Origin: Aureobasidium sp. EXF-3400
Lineage: Eukaryota > Ascomycota > Dothideomycetes > Dothideales > Saccotheciaceae
Direction: 5' to 3'
Length of the DNA: 64,000 nt
Assembly (NCBI GenBank): GCA_024195585.1
Contig: SWBL01000258.1
Location: 1-64,000 of the forward strand
The first letter of the stretch is position 1, and every line of letters begins with the position of its first letter. Below are positions 45,044 to 56,642 of the stretch, piece by piece. Under the pieces are notes generated by a model. That model was not told the origin of the DNA, ran no database searches, and worked only from the letters and a program-made list of their open reading frames with translations. The position numbers and the translations under genes are program-made.

Positions 45044-47634
45044 TCAAAATGAGCGAGCGAATATAGCAATCGTGCTCGTCGAGCCATTGCCACATGCACC
45101 AGGTACTCCTCCAGGTGTGCTTGCTCCGTTACACAGATAACAATTGTTCTGTTTTCGTGTCTCATCGTTAGTAATGCTCCACCACGCCACGAAGAAAGCA
45201 TTGATCAAAACATACCTCTCCAGCCTCGCCGGTAGTACCACTCAAAAGTCCGCTGTTGATCGTCACCTGCAAAGTAAGGGTATAATTAGCATGTTTTCAT
45301 GAGGAAGAGTACACTACAAGAGCGTAGTAGGCACAATATCTCCACCTGATGCATTACAGAGTGCCGTCCAGTATGAAGTCATCGTTCAACGAGATCCTTT
45401 TAGACCTCATAGAGGAGCAATGAACTCGCTATTACTAGTCACAGCACTGCAGTGCAATGGAAAGAATTGGGTTTGAACCGAAAGGTCGAAACGCCATCAG
45501 GTGGGGGTTGGCTCGTGGTATCTGTACCCTCGCATACGTACATATGTAATCGAATTTCCACACCAGCAATCCGCTGATGTAGTACCTTGATTCACGGTGC
45601 CAAAGTAGACGTAACTGAGTGTTAGACACGCGGTGCTGCAGCGTGAGTTGACCTGGCCGGTAAAAGTGCCTTGGTAGGAGGTGAGGGCGCGGCCGGTGGT
45701 TACGGTACTCGAGCCCGTTTGGACATAGCAGCCCAGATAACCGTAGAGAATCCCTGTTGCTGTGGGACCTGCGGGTCTGTGTGGATGTTAGTGAGATGGC
45801 GGAGTGGTGTAGGCTGTGGTGTATTTACCCTGATGGACCCTGCTGAATGTCAGTACGGATTCAAAAAAGCGATAGAAGTGTCTAGACTCTTCCACCGTCA
45901 AGGAGAACTACTCACTTGTGTACCTGTGGGACCTGATGGGCCTGAGGGACCGCTTGGTCCGATGGAACCCGTGGAGCCTGTGAGTCCTGTTGGACCACTA
46001 GGGCCTGGAGGACCACTGGGACCCGTCGAACCAGTTGGACCTGAGGGACCGCTCGGACCGATAGACCCCGTGGAACCCGCGATACCGATAGGACCGCTAG
46101 GACCTGAAGGACCTATTGAACCAGTTGGACCGATGGAACCCGTAGGTCCTGTTGGACCCGTTGGACCGGTCGGCCCAGTACTTCCTGGCAGACCCTGCTC
46201 AATGTTAAGATTTTGGTATCTTCACTTGAACTTCTGACGATATCATACCTGTGGCCCTGTGTGAGAAAGAAGCAGGTCAGTGATCTCTTCTCATTATCTG
46301 TAAACTCATCGATAGCCTACCTGTCGATCCCTAGGATGAAGGAAAGCCATGGTCAGCATAATTGGTTTATTAATTACAAGATGGATTTGAACATACTGTA
46401 GCTCCTACTTGACCGCTGACGCCTTGTACACCCTGAACACCTTGAGCACCTTGAATACCCTAGTCATCAAGTTAGAAGATAGATAACTAACGGTATCAGG
46501 GAAAACATACTTGAGGTCCTGTTGTGTGAATCCATATGTTAGCACATAACGATTGTTGAGATTTGGGGAAGGAATGACTAACCAGTTGGTCCTTGACTTC
46601 CCTATAGATCTTGAGTTAGCATAAATAGCCATCAAGAACTTCGAAGCGGCTCTCGTGAGTATGACAAGCGAGACTTACTGTAGCACCTGGTTGTCCACTT
46701 GGTCCCTGTTCGAAGTCAAAAAATGAACATGGATATACAGAAATATATCATCCCTACAGTCGGACCTATACGAGAGAGTGATTAGTTATGATGCACAGTG
46801 TTTTATGACGGCAAGCAACCAATTCACCGAGTAAGCAACTTATCTCGACTTACCAGATGGGCCACTCGGACCGGAACTCATCGCTAACGCTGCACACGAA
46901 GACACCGAAAAGAGAGAAAGTTGAATGTACATGCAACCAGATGGCGCCGAATCCTGCTGGAAAACTGCATATACGGTACCATTACTGAGTGAGCAAAACT
47001 GTGCCTGTCCGTTGTAGAACTGTGAGTTGAACCACGAAAGCTGACCACCGCTTGTGGCTGTAAACGATGTTGTGATCGATCCTGGAGTCTGAGCAGGAAC
47101 GAACTGAGCGTATGCCACTCCTGGGTTAGTCGAGTAGTAATACACGACATTACTTATCGTCGCTGTTAGGACACCGTTCTTGATTGTATAAACAGGTGCA
47201 CTCGAACAGTCGTTGCTGATTGTCCCATTGGCATTCATATAGAAACCACTCTGACGCTTTTGATGGAGTCTAGTATCTGATCTGACAAACAGGATGAAAG
47301 TCGAATCTGTTGCTGTTGGAGCCGCGACATTGGCCAAGGTAGAAGTGGAAGCTGTGTAGCGTAGCGTTTCAGTCCAAGAGAGCGTGGTGATGAGGTCAAA
47401 CGAGGTCGGCGCATCTGTTACTGTGATTTCCTGTGCCTCCGGAACAGGAAAGAAGGTGGTGTTAGACTGTACAAAAGTGTTGACAGACACGACCTGCTGA
47501 TACACAACACTCTGACTGGTATGGCGATATATGTTGCAGGCATTTTGCGCTCCTGTCAGAGAAGGTAAAAGAGTGACTAGGCAAAGCAGAGCTGCTTTTG
47601 AGCAGAATCTGGGAACAAAGTGAGTGACTGTCAT
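45044..47634 (-). CDS. Secreted collagen-like protein with C-terminal WSC domain, microexon gene
   Basis: Thirteen exons: 47634-46854, 46765-46758 (8 nt), 46705-46679, 46601-46583, 46518-46511 (8 nt), 46459-46397, 46330-46321 (10 nt), 46256-46249 (8 nt), 46194-45916, 45839-45829 (11 nt), 45776-45542, 45266-45216, 45148-45044. They join in one frame to give 534 aa. Residues 1-30 are a signal peptide ([16 protein letters not shown]). About 220 extracellular residues with N-glycosylation sequons follow. From near residue 252 there is a Gly-X-Y repeat of over 50 triplets; one exon alone carries 31. The end is a cysteine-rich WSC-type domain ([47 protein letters not shown]), a fold linked to glucan or wall binding. 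Every intron has GT-AG ends. Role in the wall or in adhesion is inferred. The tiny exons deserve RNA confirmation. Confidence 0.75.
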
Positions 47635-47979
47635 AATGAAATTCGGAGGGAGGCAAGTATAGAACACATGGAAGTAGATATGAGCACCCAGACAAAGCGT
47701 CGGGACGATCTGGAGATGTAAGTTGTGTATTCGGCCCGGAAATGTTTACTGAATTGCCGGTTCTCTTGGAGACACGAGGAATGTAGTCAGTCGAAGCCGA
47801 GAACGACGGCGGGGACTCCTCCCTCGGAGTCGCCGATGGAACCCATGCCACATTCCGTACACTGAGCCCCAGAACACAGTGGAATAAAGAAAGCTGAGGT
47901 AAGATAAGTATTAATTATGAGTAGGAATCACAACTGCCATGGTAACGCTAAGAAACAAACAACGTCAATGCCAACCTGA
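47635..47979. other. Intergenic region between collagen-WSC and CAX genes
   Basis: About 345 bases holding the promoter of the collagen-like gene and the 3' side of the CAX gene. No coding frame is supported here. Confidence 0.4.
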
Positions 47980-49499
47980 TTATCTGAACTTGTGCGCGGC
48001 TTCTTCTCCTGACAGACTGCTGCCAGCAGTCTCCTCACCAGTAACTGGATTGGGGTAGTAGAAGGCAGCAACTGCGATGAGCACATATACAAAGAAGCAC
48101 AAGACTCCCTCCAGATAGTTAGACTTGCCATCACGCAAGAACTGGCCAACCACAAGGATGGCGAGGATAAGGACAACGGCATCGAATAGCTCGAAGTTGA
48201 GGGACATGTGGACTTTCTGGGATCTCGTTAGCAAACAAATTGATTCCTTCTAAGTGAAGGCGAAGATGACATACCAGTCCCCAACCCACGATGACTGCAA
48301 GCGGAGTGTTTAGCAGTGCAGTCTGAATAGATGCACCAAGGATGTGTGAAAGGGCGAAGTTCATCTGGTCATCCCATGCTTCGTCGATTGCGGTGATGTG
48401 CTCGGCAGCTTTTTCGACCAGGGGCACAAGAATCAAGCCGACGAAGGAATCCGAGACTCCGTGATGGGTGACAATAGGTTCGATGTTTTGGACGAGGAAG
48501 ACAGCCATCATCGAGACGAAAGTAATTGCAAGAGCGAGAGCGACGATGGACTCGGTGAGGGTAAGCTTCGGTTTTGCCAGATCGCGATGACGATCAGCAT
48601 CGTTCTGCTCGTCTTCTTCGAGAATATCATCGTAGATGCTGTGGTGTGATTTCATTTGGAAGAATGTATAGATCACGAAGGAGATCAGGAGGATAATAGC
48701 AGCGGCCCGAGAGATCCTGACGACTTCCAGCTTGAGCTGGTCGGCCGTAAGGTTTGCACGACCTGTAAGAGCGTTGGAATAAGTGACCGGAATGACCAGA
48801 GCAAATCCGGCAACCAGCATGAGGTTACTTCCAGTGTCACTGACGGCGTCGTGGAAGGTTTGCTCATGGCGACGTAAGCCTCCGAAGAAAAAACAGAGAC
48901 CCATGCAGAGTAGCAGGTTCGCCAGAATACTACCAAGAATGGCGGCTTGAACGATAGGGACTCCTTGTTCTCGGTTTTTTACCAGAAGCACGACGAAGAG
49001 GATCATCTCGACCAAGGAACCCAATGTGGTCTCGAGTACAACACCGAGAACAGTTGGTAACTTACGGGCCAATTCCTGACCTCCGAAACCAACCAGGTTT
49101 GCTGCTGGGACCATGGCAACGTAAGACAAGATGAAGATCCAGAGGTGCGATTGAGGTCTGGCGAAGTGCTGACATAGCAGTGTCAACAGGATGGAATCGA
49201 AGAGAGGCTCGAGATGATGGACTTACCAAGGCAATTGCAGCAGGGACGAATGGCCATAGAACGTTCACATACTTGGAAGCAGTGCACGAACTGGCCCAGC
49301 ATACCTTGAAGAAGTGGATAGGCGAAAATCCGCGCCTTCCTGATTCGCCATTCGGCTTTATTCCTTTGGTCACAGCGTGGCCGTTCGAGTTGTATTCAGG
49401 TAGCCGGCCATCTTCGCGCTCTTGCTGGGGTTTTGGTTCGTGTGTGTAAGGGCTGGTCGATTGACGGCTTCCGCGACGAGGCTTGGCTCGAGTGGTCAT
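47980..49499 (-). CDS. CAX-family cation/proton exchanger, divergent signature residues
   Basis: Exons 49499-49227, 49168-48275 and 48216-47980 give 467 aa. An 80-residue hydrophilic N terminus precedes about 11 helices in two related halves. The first repeat has LPTVLGVVLETTLGSLVEMI and the second has VEKAAEHITAIDEAW with FALSHILGASIQTALLNTPL. These line up with the c-1 and c-2 regions of vacuolar Ca2+/H+ exchangers such as Vcx1. The usual GNxxE asparagines are replaced: GSLVE in the first half and EKAAEH in the second. A His/Asp/Glu-rich loop (MKSHHSIYDDILEEDEQNDA) separates the halves, like the acidic helix of CAX proteins. Membrane cation exchange, probably at the vacuole, is expected; ion choice is uncertain because of the substitutions. 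Confidence 0.85.
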
Positions 49500-51771
49500 G
49501 ATGCTTCGTAGATTGTGTTGTTTGGACGGCGGTTTCTGCTTATTTTCACGCCTAGCAGCAAGGCAGGGACCGAGTGAGTTTGTGAGAATTGCAAGTCAGT
49601 GGTGTAGGGAAGTGGAGATGTGGTTGATTATCAGATGGAGCAGTTCGTCACTTTAGCTCAGCAGGTGAGCGCCTCGCACGTCTTCAGCGCGTTTTCCTTG
49701 TTTCCAGCAAGCAGCTCGATTACTTTAAATCAGCAGCAGCCTCTAAGAGCCTAGAAGTTCTAAGGGGATAATTCGCTGGATGCACGATCGGCCAAGGCTT
49801 GTGGCTGTGTTCATCTGAGCTCCGAGGCCAACCCAACCACCCTCTCACAGCAAGTGGTATCACCAACATGTACATGAAAATTTCGGCGTAGTCAGCGCGA
49901 AGATAGGACGAGACTGGAAAGAGCAAAAAACAATTGGCTGTACACGATATTTGCTTGTCCGTACAGACAAGCAATCCTTTCGATCTTGGTATAGGCATTG
50001 GCGTCGCCAAGCGATGACATCCTCCGGAAATTACTGGACCGTTTGAGTTTCACGATCATGATGTTTTTTTTCCTCGCTTTGCTTGTACAGTGAAACGTTA
50101 AGGGGCTGGGGAATACCCTCGCGGTTACTTGCACCTAGTTACGCGACTCCATGGCATCCGCTTGGTCATGTTACACGAGTGCCTCGGACGTGGGTGAGGA
50201 TGACACGAGAAAAGATGTGTGGAGGGACGTGTTTCAGGAAACGCCCAGCTCGGTTCTGATGCTGATGTCACGATCTGGGCATGAACCTTAAGACGATTAT
50301 ACCCGCCTCGATACCACTGCACACACTCTGTATCGTCGAACAGCAGATTTTTGGCTGTAGCTGTTGCTTGTTATACTCGCGAAACTATATGAGAGCTAGA
50401 CTCAATTTATCACATTCAGGCGGTCAACAAAGCAAAGACTGGCGATTGACTTGCAGGTGAGCGAGATTGACAGAGTCGTTCTTACAAACACGTGAAAGCT
50501 ACAGCTTTGGTGAAGCAAGTCGAAGTGTACAAGCTGATTTTCAGACGACCGGTTTACAGTATACTGTTTGTACCGAACGCGTGCCATTCTCCTGTTCCGA
50601 ACGAGCTCATCCGTGGTTATGGACATTCAGAGACCATCACATCGGAAAGCCTACCCTGGTCTCTCGTCGTTCCTGAGTCGATCCTGAGTCGTTGTAATCT
50701 CAACTTTGAACAATCGCTCAGAAAGGTCATCATTCCAAGGCTCGACCAACGAGATGTCGGGCAGCGCTTCCCTTCATCATGAGACGCGAAGGTAACGGAG
50801 GATCAAATTCTGCACGAGCTGGACTTGAGACCAATACACATTGGTGGATTCACGCGTATGTCTACTTTGTGGTGGTCGGTATTACCCGTAGCACTGCGAG
50901 ACCACGACCTGGAATTTGATCTCTCGTGACATCTTACTCAACAGTACTGTCTACTTGTGCACAAAGCTTCCAGTGCAAGATCCTGGCGGTGCGATGGCGG
51001 CATATTTCCAGCTCTGAGAAACCCTCCTGAACTCCGAACCTGGACTCCGAACCTCGGGAAGCAGCATAGATAATCAACAAGAAGATACCTTGTCAAACTT
51101 CAGGCATGAGCCGCCTCTCGTGTACTCTAGGTTTGACAGCAATGGTGCATACGGCGAATACCGGGGATGTGGATCCTTGGCGACAAAACGGCGAGAGGGA
51201 TGTTGATCTCCTCTAACTATTTCCAGTCGTGGTCGCATACTGCGGACACGTTGTCTTTGATAGTGTGCTATTGGAGACGTTGTTTCAATGAGAAAAAAGA
51301 AAGAAGGAATTGGAAGGAGAACACGTTTATCTGATGAATAGGACTAGGAAAGAAACTGTGCCGCCACGTTGGCTTTGGTAAATACCAAGCCCTTGGGAGG
51401 CAGGAGAATAAGGAGAACACAGCTATGCAAAAGCTCAAACGGACGAGTGAAGTTATGCGCGATGCAGAAACACGGGATGAAGTGGATTTTTGAGGGCTGA
51501 GTCGAGTTCCAAAAGCGTCGATCAGAGAAGGAAGACCCTGAGATCAGTCTATCTCCCCAATCGGCGGGCTGGCCGAAATTTTCGCCAATGCTTTATTTGT
51601 GGGCCACGTTCTCGACGCTCAACAAGATTGGATAAAGGGGATCTGTCAAATACCGAAGAAAAAGGGTCCATTTCGAAGTTCTTTTCTGCGAACTTTCTTG
51701 CATCAACAAGATCGCAGTCGACGATATTGCTTGACCAGCCACTCATTTGTACCGTCTCCCAGTCAGCAAAC
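49500..51771. other. Long intergenic region (2.3 kb) upstream of the desaturase
   Basis: No supportable gene. A short segment at about 49652-49672 matches a tRNA D-arm (TTAGCTCAGCAGGTGAGC) but the anticodon and T arms are missing. Some frames of 60-100 codons look like chance. The last 300 bases may be a long leader of the desaturase gene. Confidence 0.4.
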
Positions 51772-53208
51772 ATGGGTGCCCAAGCAGTTACAGAGCCCAA
51801 GGCCAGCAGCACGTCAATTGACTCGCTGAGAGCCGCCATTCCCAAGCACTGCTTCGAGAAGTCGACTTCCACTTCCATGAGCTACATCGTGCGAGACATT
51901 GCTCTTGTCTGCACCGTCTTCTACATGGGCAGCCAGATCCAATACGCACCAACATTCGCTCTGAGATGCGCCCTGTGGGCTCTCTACAGTGTTTTCCAGG
52001 GATTCGTCTTTGTCGGTATCTGGATTCTGGCTCACGAGTGCGGTCACCAAGCCATGTTCGACAACGGCACCGCCAACGACACATTCGGTCTCATCATGCA
52101 CAGCTTCTTGGGTGTCCCTTACTTCTCTTGGGTAGGTAACTCTCGATACGGGTTTCATGAAATCCAGGATTGTGCCTGTTTCTCATCAAAATGTCTTTTT
52201 AATGTTTTGATGAGTCGTGGCCTTTTCCTAGGACAAATTCATCATTCTCTGTCTTCTATTGTGTTTTTGAAACACTTTGCTAACTCACTCAAAGAAATAC
52301 AGCCACGCTAGACATCACAGATACACCAACCACATGGAGAAGGACACTGCCTTCGTTCCCGCACAGGAGCACAGTGGCTCTCACACCATGGCTAAGGTCC
52401 AGGCAAAGGTCAAGGAGATCTTCCACATGACTGAGGATGCTCCTATCGTTAGCTTGATCTTCCTTATTGGACACCAACTGATCGGCTGGCAAGCGTACAT
52501 GCTCTTCTACGCCTCTTCTGGCTACAAGAGTCTGGCACTTTCCAAGGATCCTCGCACTACTTCCAACCTCAGTCACTACTCCCCCATGTCTCCTATCTAC
52601 CTTCCTTCTCAGCGTTTGGCTATTCTGGTTTCTGATCTTGGCCTTCTCGCTGTTGCCTACGGTCTTTACTACGCCACTCAGGTCATGGGCTTGACTCAGG
52701 TTGCATTGCTCTACGGCCTTCCTTACCTTTGGGTTAACCACTGGCTTGGTAAGTTTTCACATTTTACAACCAAGTTTGATGAGAATTATTACTAACGAGG
52801 TGTAGTCGCCATCACTTACCTTCACCACAACCACGGCGAGGCCGAGCACTTCGAGCAGGGCACCTGGACTTTCGAGAAGGGTGCTTTGGCCACTGTCGAC
52901 AGAGACTTTGGATTCGTCGGTCGTGAGCTGTTCCACGGTATCATCGAGTTCCACGTCGTTCACCACCTTTTCCCGTAAGTTCAACAATTTCAGCTATGCA
53001 ATTGAGGATAGAAGAGCTGACAGTCCGAAACAGTCGTATTCCTTTCTACCATGCTGAGGAGGCAACCGGTGCCATCCAGCCCATGCTTGGCAAGAAGTAC
53101 ATTCGTGACAACACTTCATTCCTTCAGGCTCTCTGGAAGGCTTGGACCAGCCATCACTATGTTGTTGCACACGAGACCAAGCCTGGTGTTCTCGTCTGGG
53201 CAAAGTAA
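51772..53208 (+). CDS. Membrane fatty-acid desaturase, delta-12/omega-6 type
   Basis: Four exons (51772-52131, 52295-52748, 52806-52974, 53034-53208) give 385 aa. The three histidine boxes are HECGHQ in the first membrane pair, HARHHRYTNHME after the 163-nt first intron, and HVVHHLFP near the end. The spacing and the WVNHWLVAITYLHHN stretch fit ER delta-12 or omega-3 desaturases that convert oleoyl to linoleoyl lipids (or linoleoyl to linolenoyl). The N terminus is shorter than in typical family members, and the first intron is about three times longer than the others here. Regiospecificity cannot be decided from sequence alone. Confidence 0.9.
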
Positions 53209-53515
53209 GCTTCGTTGTCTGTTGCAAAAGTTTTGATCTCCACGCGGTATAGAAAGGATAGGTAGAGGAGCTAGATTTTCCGGCAAAGGGCTATAGAAAA
53301 GGATTCGATAGCAAACGTGCTTCAACGCCTCATTCGTTCAAAAAGACTAAGATCCCCGCAACTTCGTCTCTCGTGGTCATGAGCTTTATATTCCAGCTAA
53401 GGAAGGAGCTTTCAACACTAACGACGCCCAGCATTCTCTGACCTGTTTGTCACCTAGAATCTCTTTTCACGACAACTTATCAACAACCACCACCACCTAG
53501 TACGACCATCTCAAC
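53209..53515. other. Intergenic region between desaturase and P450
   Basis: About 300 bases; the final 80 are rich in CAACAACCACC-type leader sequence before the P450 ATG. No gene seen. Confidence 0.45.
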
Positions 53516-55301
53516 ATGTTCGACTACATACAATTCATCATACTCGCGACCTCCACCCCTATCTTGGTGAACATCGCTTTTCGACATCCTTACTCTTGGG
53601 TTCATGCCATTCTCCTTGCTCATTGTTTCGCGGTAGTCTCCAGCATCTGCGCCATCATCGATGCGATGTTCATCCAGCCATTCTTCTTTAGCAGTCTCCG
53701 CAATCTTCCTACTGCCGAACAAGAGCCAATCTGGACGAGACTACTCAGAGAACCGACTGGTGGTGAACTCGCAAAATTCCATGCACAGGCTTCTACCAGT
53801 CAGATCATCCGATACTTTGGCGTACTCAACTCTGAGCGCTTGCTCCTCATGGACCCGAAGGATATCAAACAAGTCATGGATTCGGAAGCTTACGAATTCG
53901 GTCGCTCTTACCTCATCCGTCGTCTCCTATCTCCAATTCTGGGCAGAAAGAGCCTGGTAGTAAGCGATGGGGCAGACCACATACGTTGCAGGAAGGACGT
54001 GAATTCGGACTTCTATTCCCAGCATATTGCTCAGCTCTGTCCAATGTTCTAGAAGCACGCCTGCTCGCTCGTTGAAGAGGTAACATTTCACAGTCCCGGC
54101 GCCCAGAGTCAAGTGACCGGCCCGGACAGCGCTATAGAAATCCTCAAGAGGCTCGAGGAAACAACGTTTCAAGTCGTGTTTACTGCCTTCTTTGGGTCGA
54201 TGGCAGATAACGATCATTCCTCGCTGGAAGGTTTGCTGAAGGAATTTCGAGACGCTTTCTCGATATCGTCAGGACTATCTGCGCAAGCGGAGATGGCATG
54301 GGAGACAATCCTTCCATCGCATTTGTTCTCCGGGCTTGTACCAGTAGACGATATACGAAAGACAAAACAGTCTATGCGAGGTATCAAGAGCTTCTGTCGA
54401 AAACAGATCGCACAGAGAAAATCCGAGGTACGTACAAATCGCCCCAGCATTTCATGACTGCTATACGTTAGTGCTGTCGTCCAACATGGTCACTGACATT
54501 TTGTTTCTCCAGTACACACCTGCGTCGCGCGTTCTTCCCGACAAGAACATCCTAGACACTGCGATCAAATCAGAGGATCTAAGCGATGAAGAGATTCTAG
54601 ATCTCTGTACCACCTTCCTGGCTACTGGTTACAAGACGGTCTCTGTTGCACTCACTTGGGCCAGTTACCACCTCTCAACTAGACCTGGTGTGCAAGCTTT
54701 ATTGCGTACAGAAGTCCGCGCAAGCTTTCCTATACCTGATCAGACTGGTGCTCCACCATTCAAAGCCGACCTTTTGCAGAACATGCCTGTCTTGACGGCC
54801 ATCTGCAACGAGACTTTGAGACTTTCTCCTTTGGTGGCTTTGACATACAGAGAAGCACGAACCGATACGTTGCTGTCCGGATCCAATCAAGTTATACCAA
54901 GAGGCACGATTCTTGCCATCTCACCATGGGCGATTCAGAAATCACCAGTATATTGGAAGGGTTTGGAATCATCAAGCGGATCCTCTGGCGCCTCTCACAG
55001 GACTTTTTCAAACCCATCGACTTGGGACATGACGCGTTGGTTGTCAGATAAGAAGGGTGGGGCGAGAATGCAGTGTTCATTCATGCCCTTTGGACGAGGA
55101 CCTCGATGCTGCATCGCGGAGGGATTCGCTCGAGATGAGATGATGATTCTTCTTGCTGCACTGGTAGGAAGATTTGACTTCTCCTTTGAATCCAGCGGTC
55201 GTGACAATAACCCAAGACCCGAAGATCTGAGAGTTTCATTTGGTGTGGCAGCCAAACCTGTGAAGTTGATGGTTCGAGCACAGCCAGTATTTGGATGGTG
55301 A
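53516..55301 (+). CDS. Cytochrome P450 with an in-frame TAG; possible pseudogene
   Basis: Two exons (53516-54427, 54513-55301) hold an almost complete P450 of about 566 codons. Visible parts are two N-terminal membrane helices, helix C region DHIRCRKDVNSDF, I-helix FLATGYKTVSVALTWASYHL, K-helix ICNETLRLSP (ExxR), DMTRWL, and the heme loop FMPFGRGPRCCIAEGF. A TAG at 54050-54052 interrupts the frame in LCPMF-stop-KHACSLVEE, where related P450s often have FWxK, so a TGG-to-TAG change is likely. Alternatively a 93-nt intron (GTAAGC at 53960 to TTCTAG at 54052) would keep frame but remove the whole helix C region. The I-helix has Lys where an acidic residue is usual. Membrane-bound monooxygenase, substrate unknown; it may be inactive. 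Confidence 0.75.
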
Positions 55302-55696
55302 TCAAGGCGAAGTTTGCAACCAGATATGAGTAGCGTTTGTACCTGACTGTCCTGAATCGATCCTTAGATACGTTTATTGACTAAACTTGTACGCGGATTA
55401 CTCCAATCAGTCAGCTAACCAAGACCCAACACTCGTAATCAGGAGTAACCACAAGCGTCAAGCCTTACCGAGGCCTAAACTTGAGTCTCATTCCGGTATG
55501 CGCACTAATATGAATTATTGGACGAGCCTTGTCGCAGTAAAAGAAACCTCGAACAAAGCAAAGTCTTGTGCACAAAGAAGGCGATTGACTTTCAGCATTT
55601 CCACCAACTAAAAACGGTGTACAGAACGAACAGACATGAGAGCATAAGATTCATATACAGCATAAACGTATCATCAAGACACCCATCAACAACTGT
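55302..55696. other. Convergent 3' intergenic region
   Basis: About 395 bases between two convergent stops. No gene or strong structure seen. Confidence 0.45.
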
Positions 55697-56041
55697 TCAA
55701 GCCTTATCCTTATCCTTGTTTCCCAAGAACTTATTCTTGAGCTTTGCGATACCTATACCACGCCCGTCAGCACAGTGCATTGACGGTCATCCGTACAACA
55801 GATTATTCAAAAGAGAAGACTCACCAGGTACCAAACTATCGTAGGTCTCCTGTTTTCCCATCAATCTATCAGCTTCACCAGGGTCTCCCCTTTTCAATGC
55901 CGCCATCACAGCTTGCGACTTTGCTCTTGCGGCCTCTGCTTGTGGGGATGTCATTGTTTGTGTGTTCTGGACGTTTGCGTTGGGTGCGTGGGTGAAGGGG
56001 TTGGGGTCCCATGCTGAGATGTCATTGCCACGGTGAGCCAT
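55697..56041 (-). CDS. Small hypothetical protein, 90 aa
   Basis: Exons 56041-55825 and 55752-55697 give 90 aa: MAHRGNDISAWDPNPFTHA, then a helical segment with AEAARAKSQAVMAALKRGD, then MGKQETYDSLVPGIAK and a Lys-rich tail LKNKFLGNKDKDKA completed by the second exon. The intron is 72 nt with a GTGAGT donor and a TATAG acceptor. No domain is recognised. The tidy splice into a basic tail and balanced composition support a real, probably conserved, small protein. A GTGGA pentamer repeat lies in its leader. Confidence 0.6.
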
Positions 56042-56642
56042 TGTTGTGATTTTGGTTGGAGGTTGGATATGTTGTGGCGAGGTGAGACTGTTGTGGAGTG
56101 GAGTGGAGTGGAGTGGAGTGGAAATGTATTTGGTTTGGATGTGTTTGGTTTGTTCAAGGGTATCAGTCGCTTTTGTATATGTTCAATGTGGCTTATAGGT
56201 CAGTCATCTGACTGCTTCCAATCACGAGCTTAGCAGAGGCGCAGTCGAGGTTGTAAATGTCTCATGATGCACAGCTACGGTAAAGACGACACTCGGACGT
56301 TGATGGTTCATCCTTCGCTCGTGGAGCTTGTTCCGTATCTTCTGTTTGTGGAGGCTTGTGTGAAGCTTATTGTCCAGCTTACCGATGTTGCAAACACGTG
56401 TGAAACGTCGCTTCTTCATTCCGAGTAGTCACATTAAGAAGGAGCGATCTGGCACAGGGATGGAGGTGGGTAGAGCCATGGAGAAGAATTGTGTCATATA
56501 ATTATAGTGTTAATACCGCAGTAGATACAATTCGTCTTTTCATCACGTCTTCGTGGATCACATGTCAATGTTCATGAACCGCTTCTTCATCGCTTCTTTC
56601 ATGATTCCATCAACATGCATTGGTTGATTATAACTACCCTGG
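56042..56642. other. Intergenic region upstream of the 90-aa gene and downstream of the kinase
   Basis: About 600 bases with no supportable gene. The GTGGA repeat at 56093-56122 is listed separately. Confidence 0.45.
56093..56122. repeat. Pentanucleotide microsatellite (GTGGA)6
   Basis: Six perfect copies of GTGGA lie 51-81 bases upstream of the start of the 90-aa gene on the minus strand, where the transcript would read TCCAC. A variable-length tract is expected among strains. Confidence 0.9.

Noticed and set aside
45430..45520. T-loop-like GGTTCAAACCC on the minus strand inside the collagen-WSC intron
   Set aside because: No matching acceptor stem or D arm was found at tRNA spacing.
45671..46237. 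Plus-strand frame of 188 codons with GPxGP-type repeats
   Set aside because: It is the complement of the minus-strand Gly-X-Y exon; Gly-Pro-rich codons read on the other strand also give Gly/Pro. It lacks glycine at every third position and splice context.
49640..49720. tRNA-like D-arm (TTAGCTCAGCAGGTGAGC)
   Set aside because: No anticodon stem, no GGTTCGA-type T arm and no pairing acceptor ends follow.
51549..51878. Minus-strand 109-codon frame over the desaturase start
   Set aside because: It overlaps the real exon and has no independent support.
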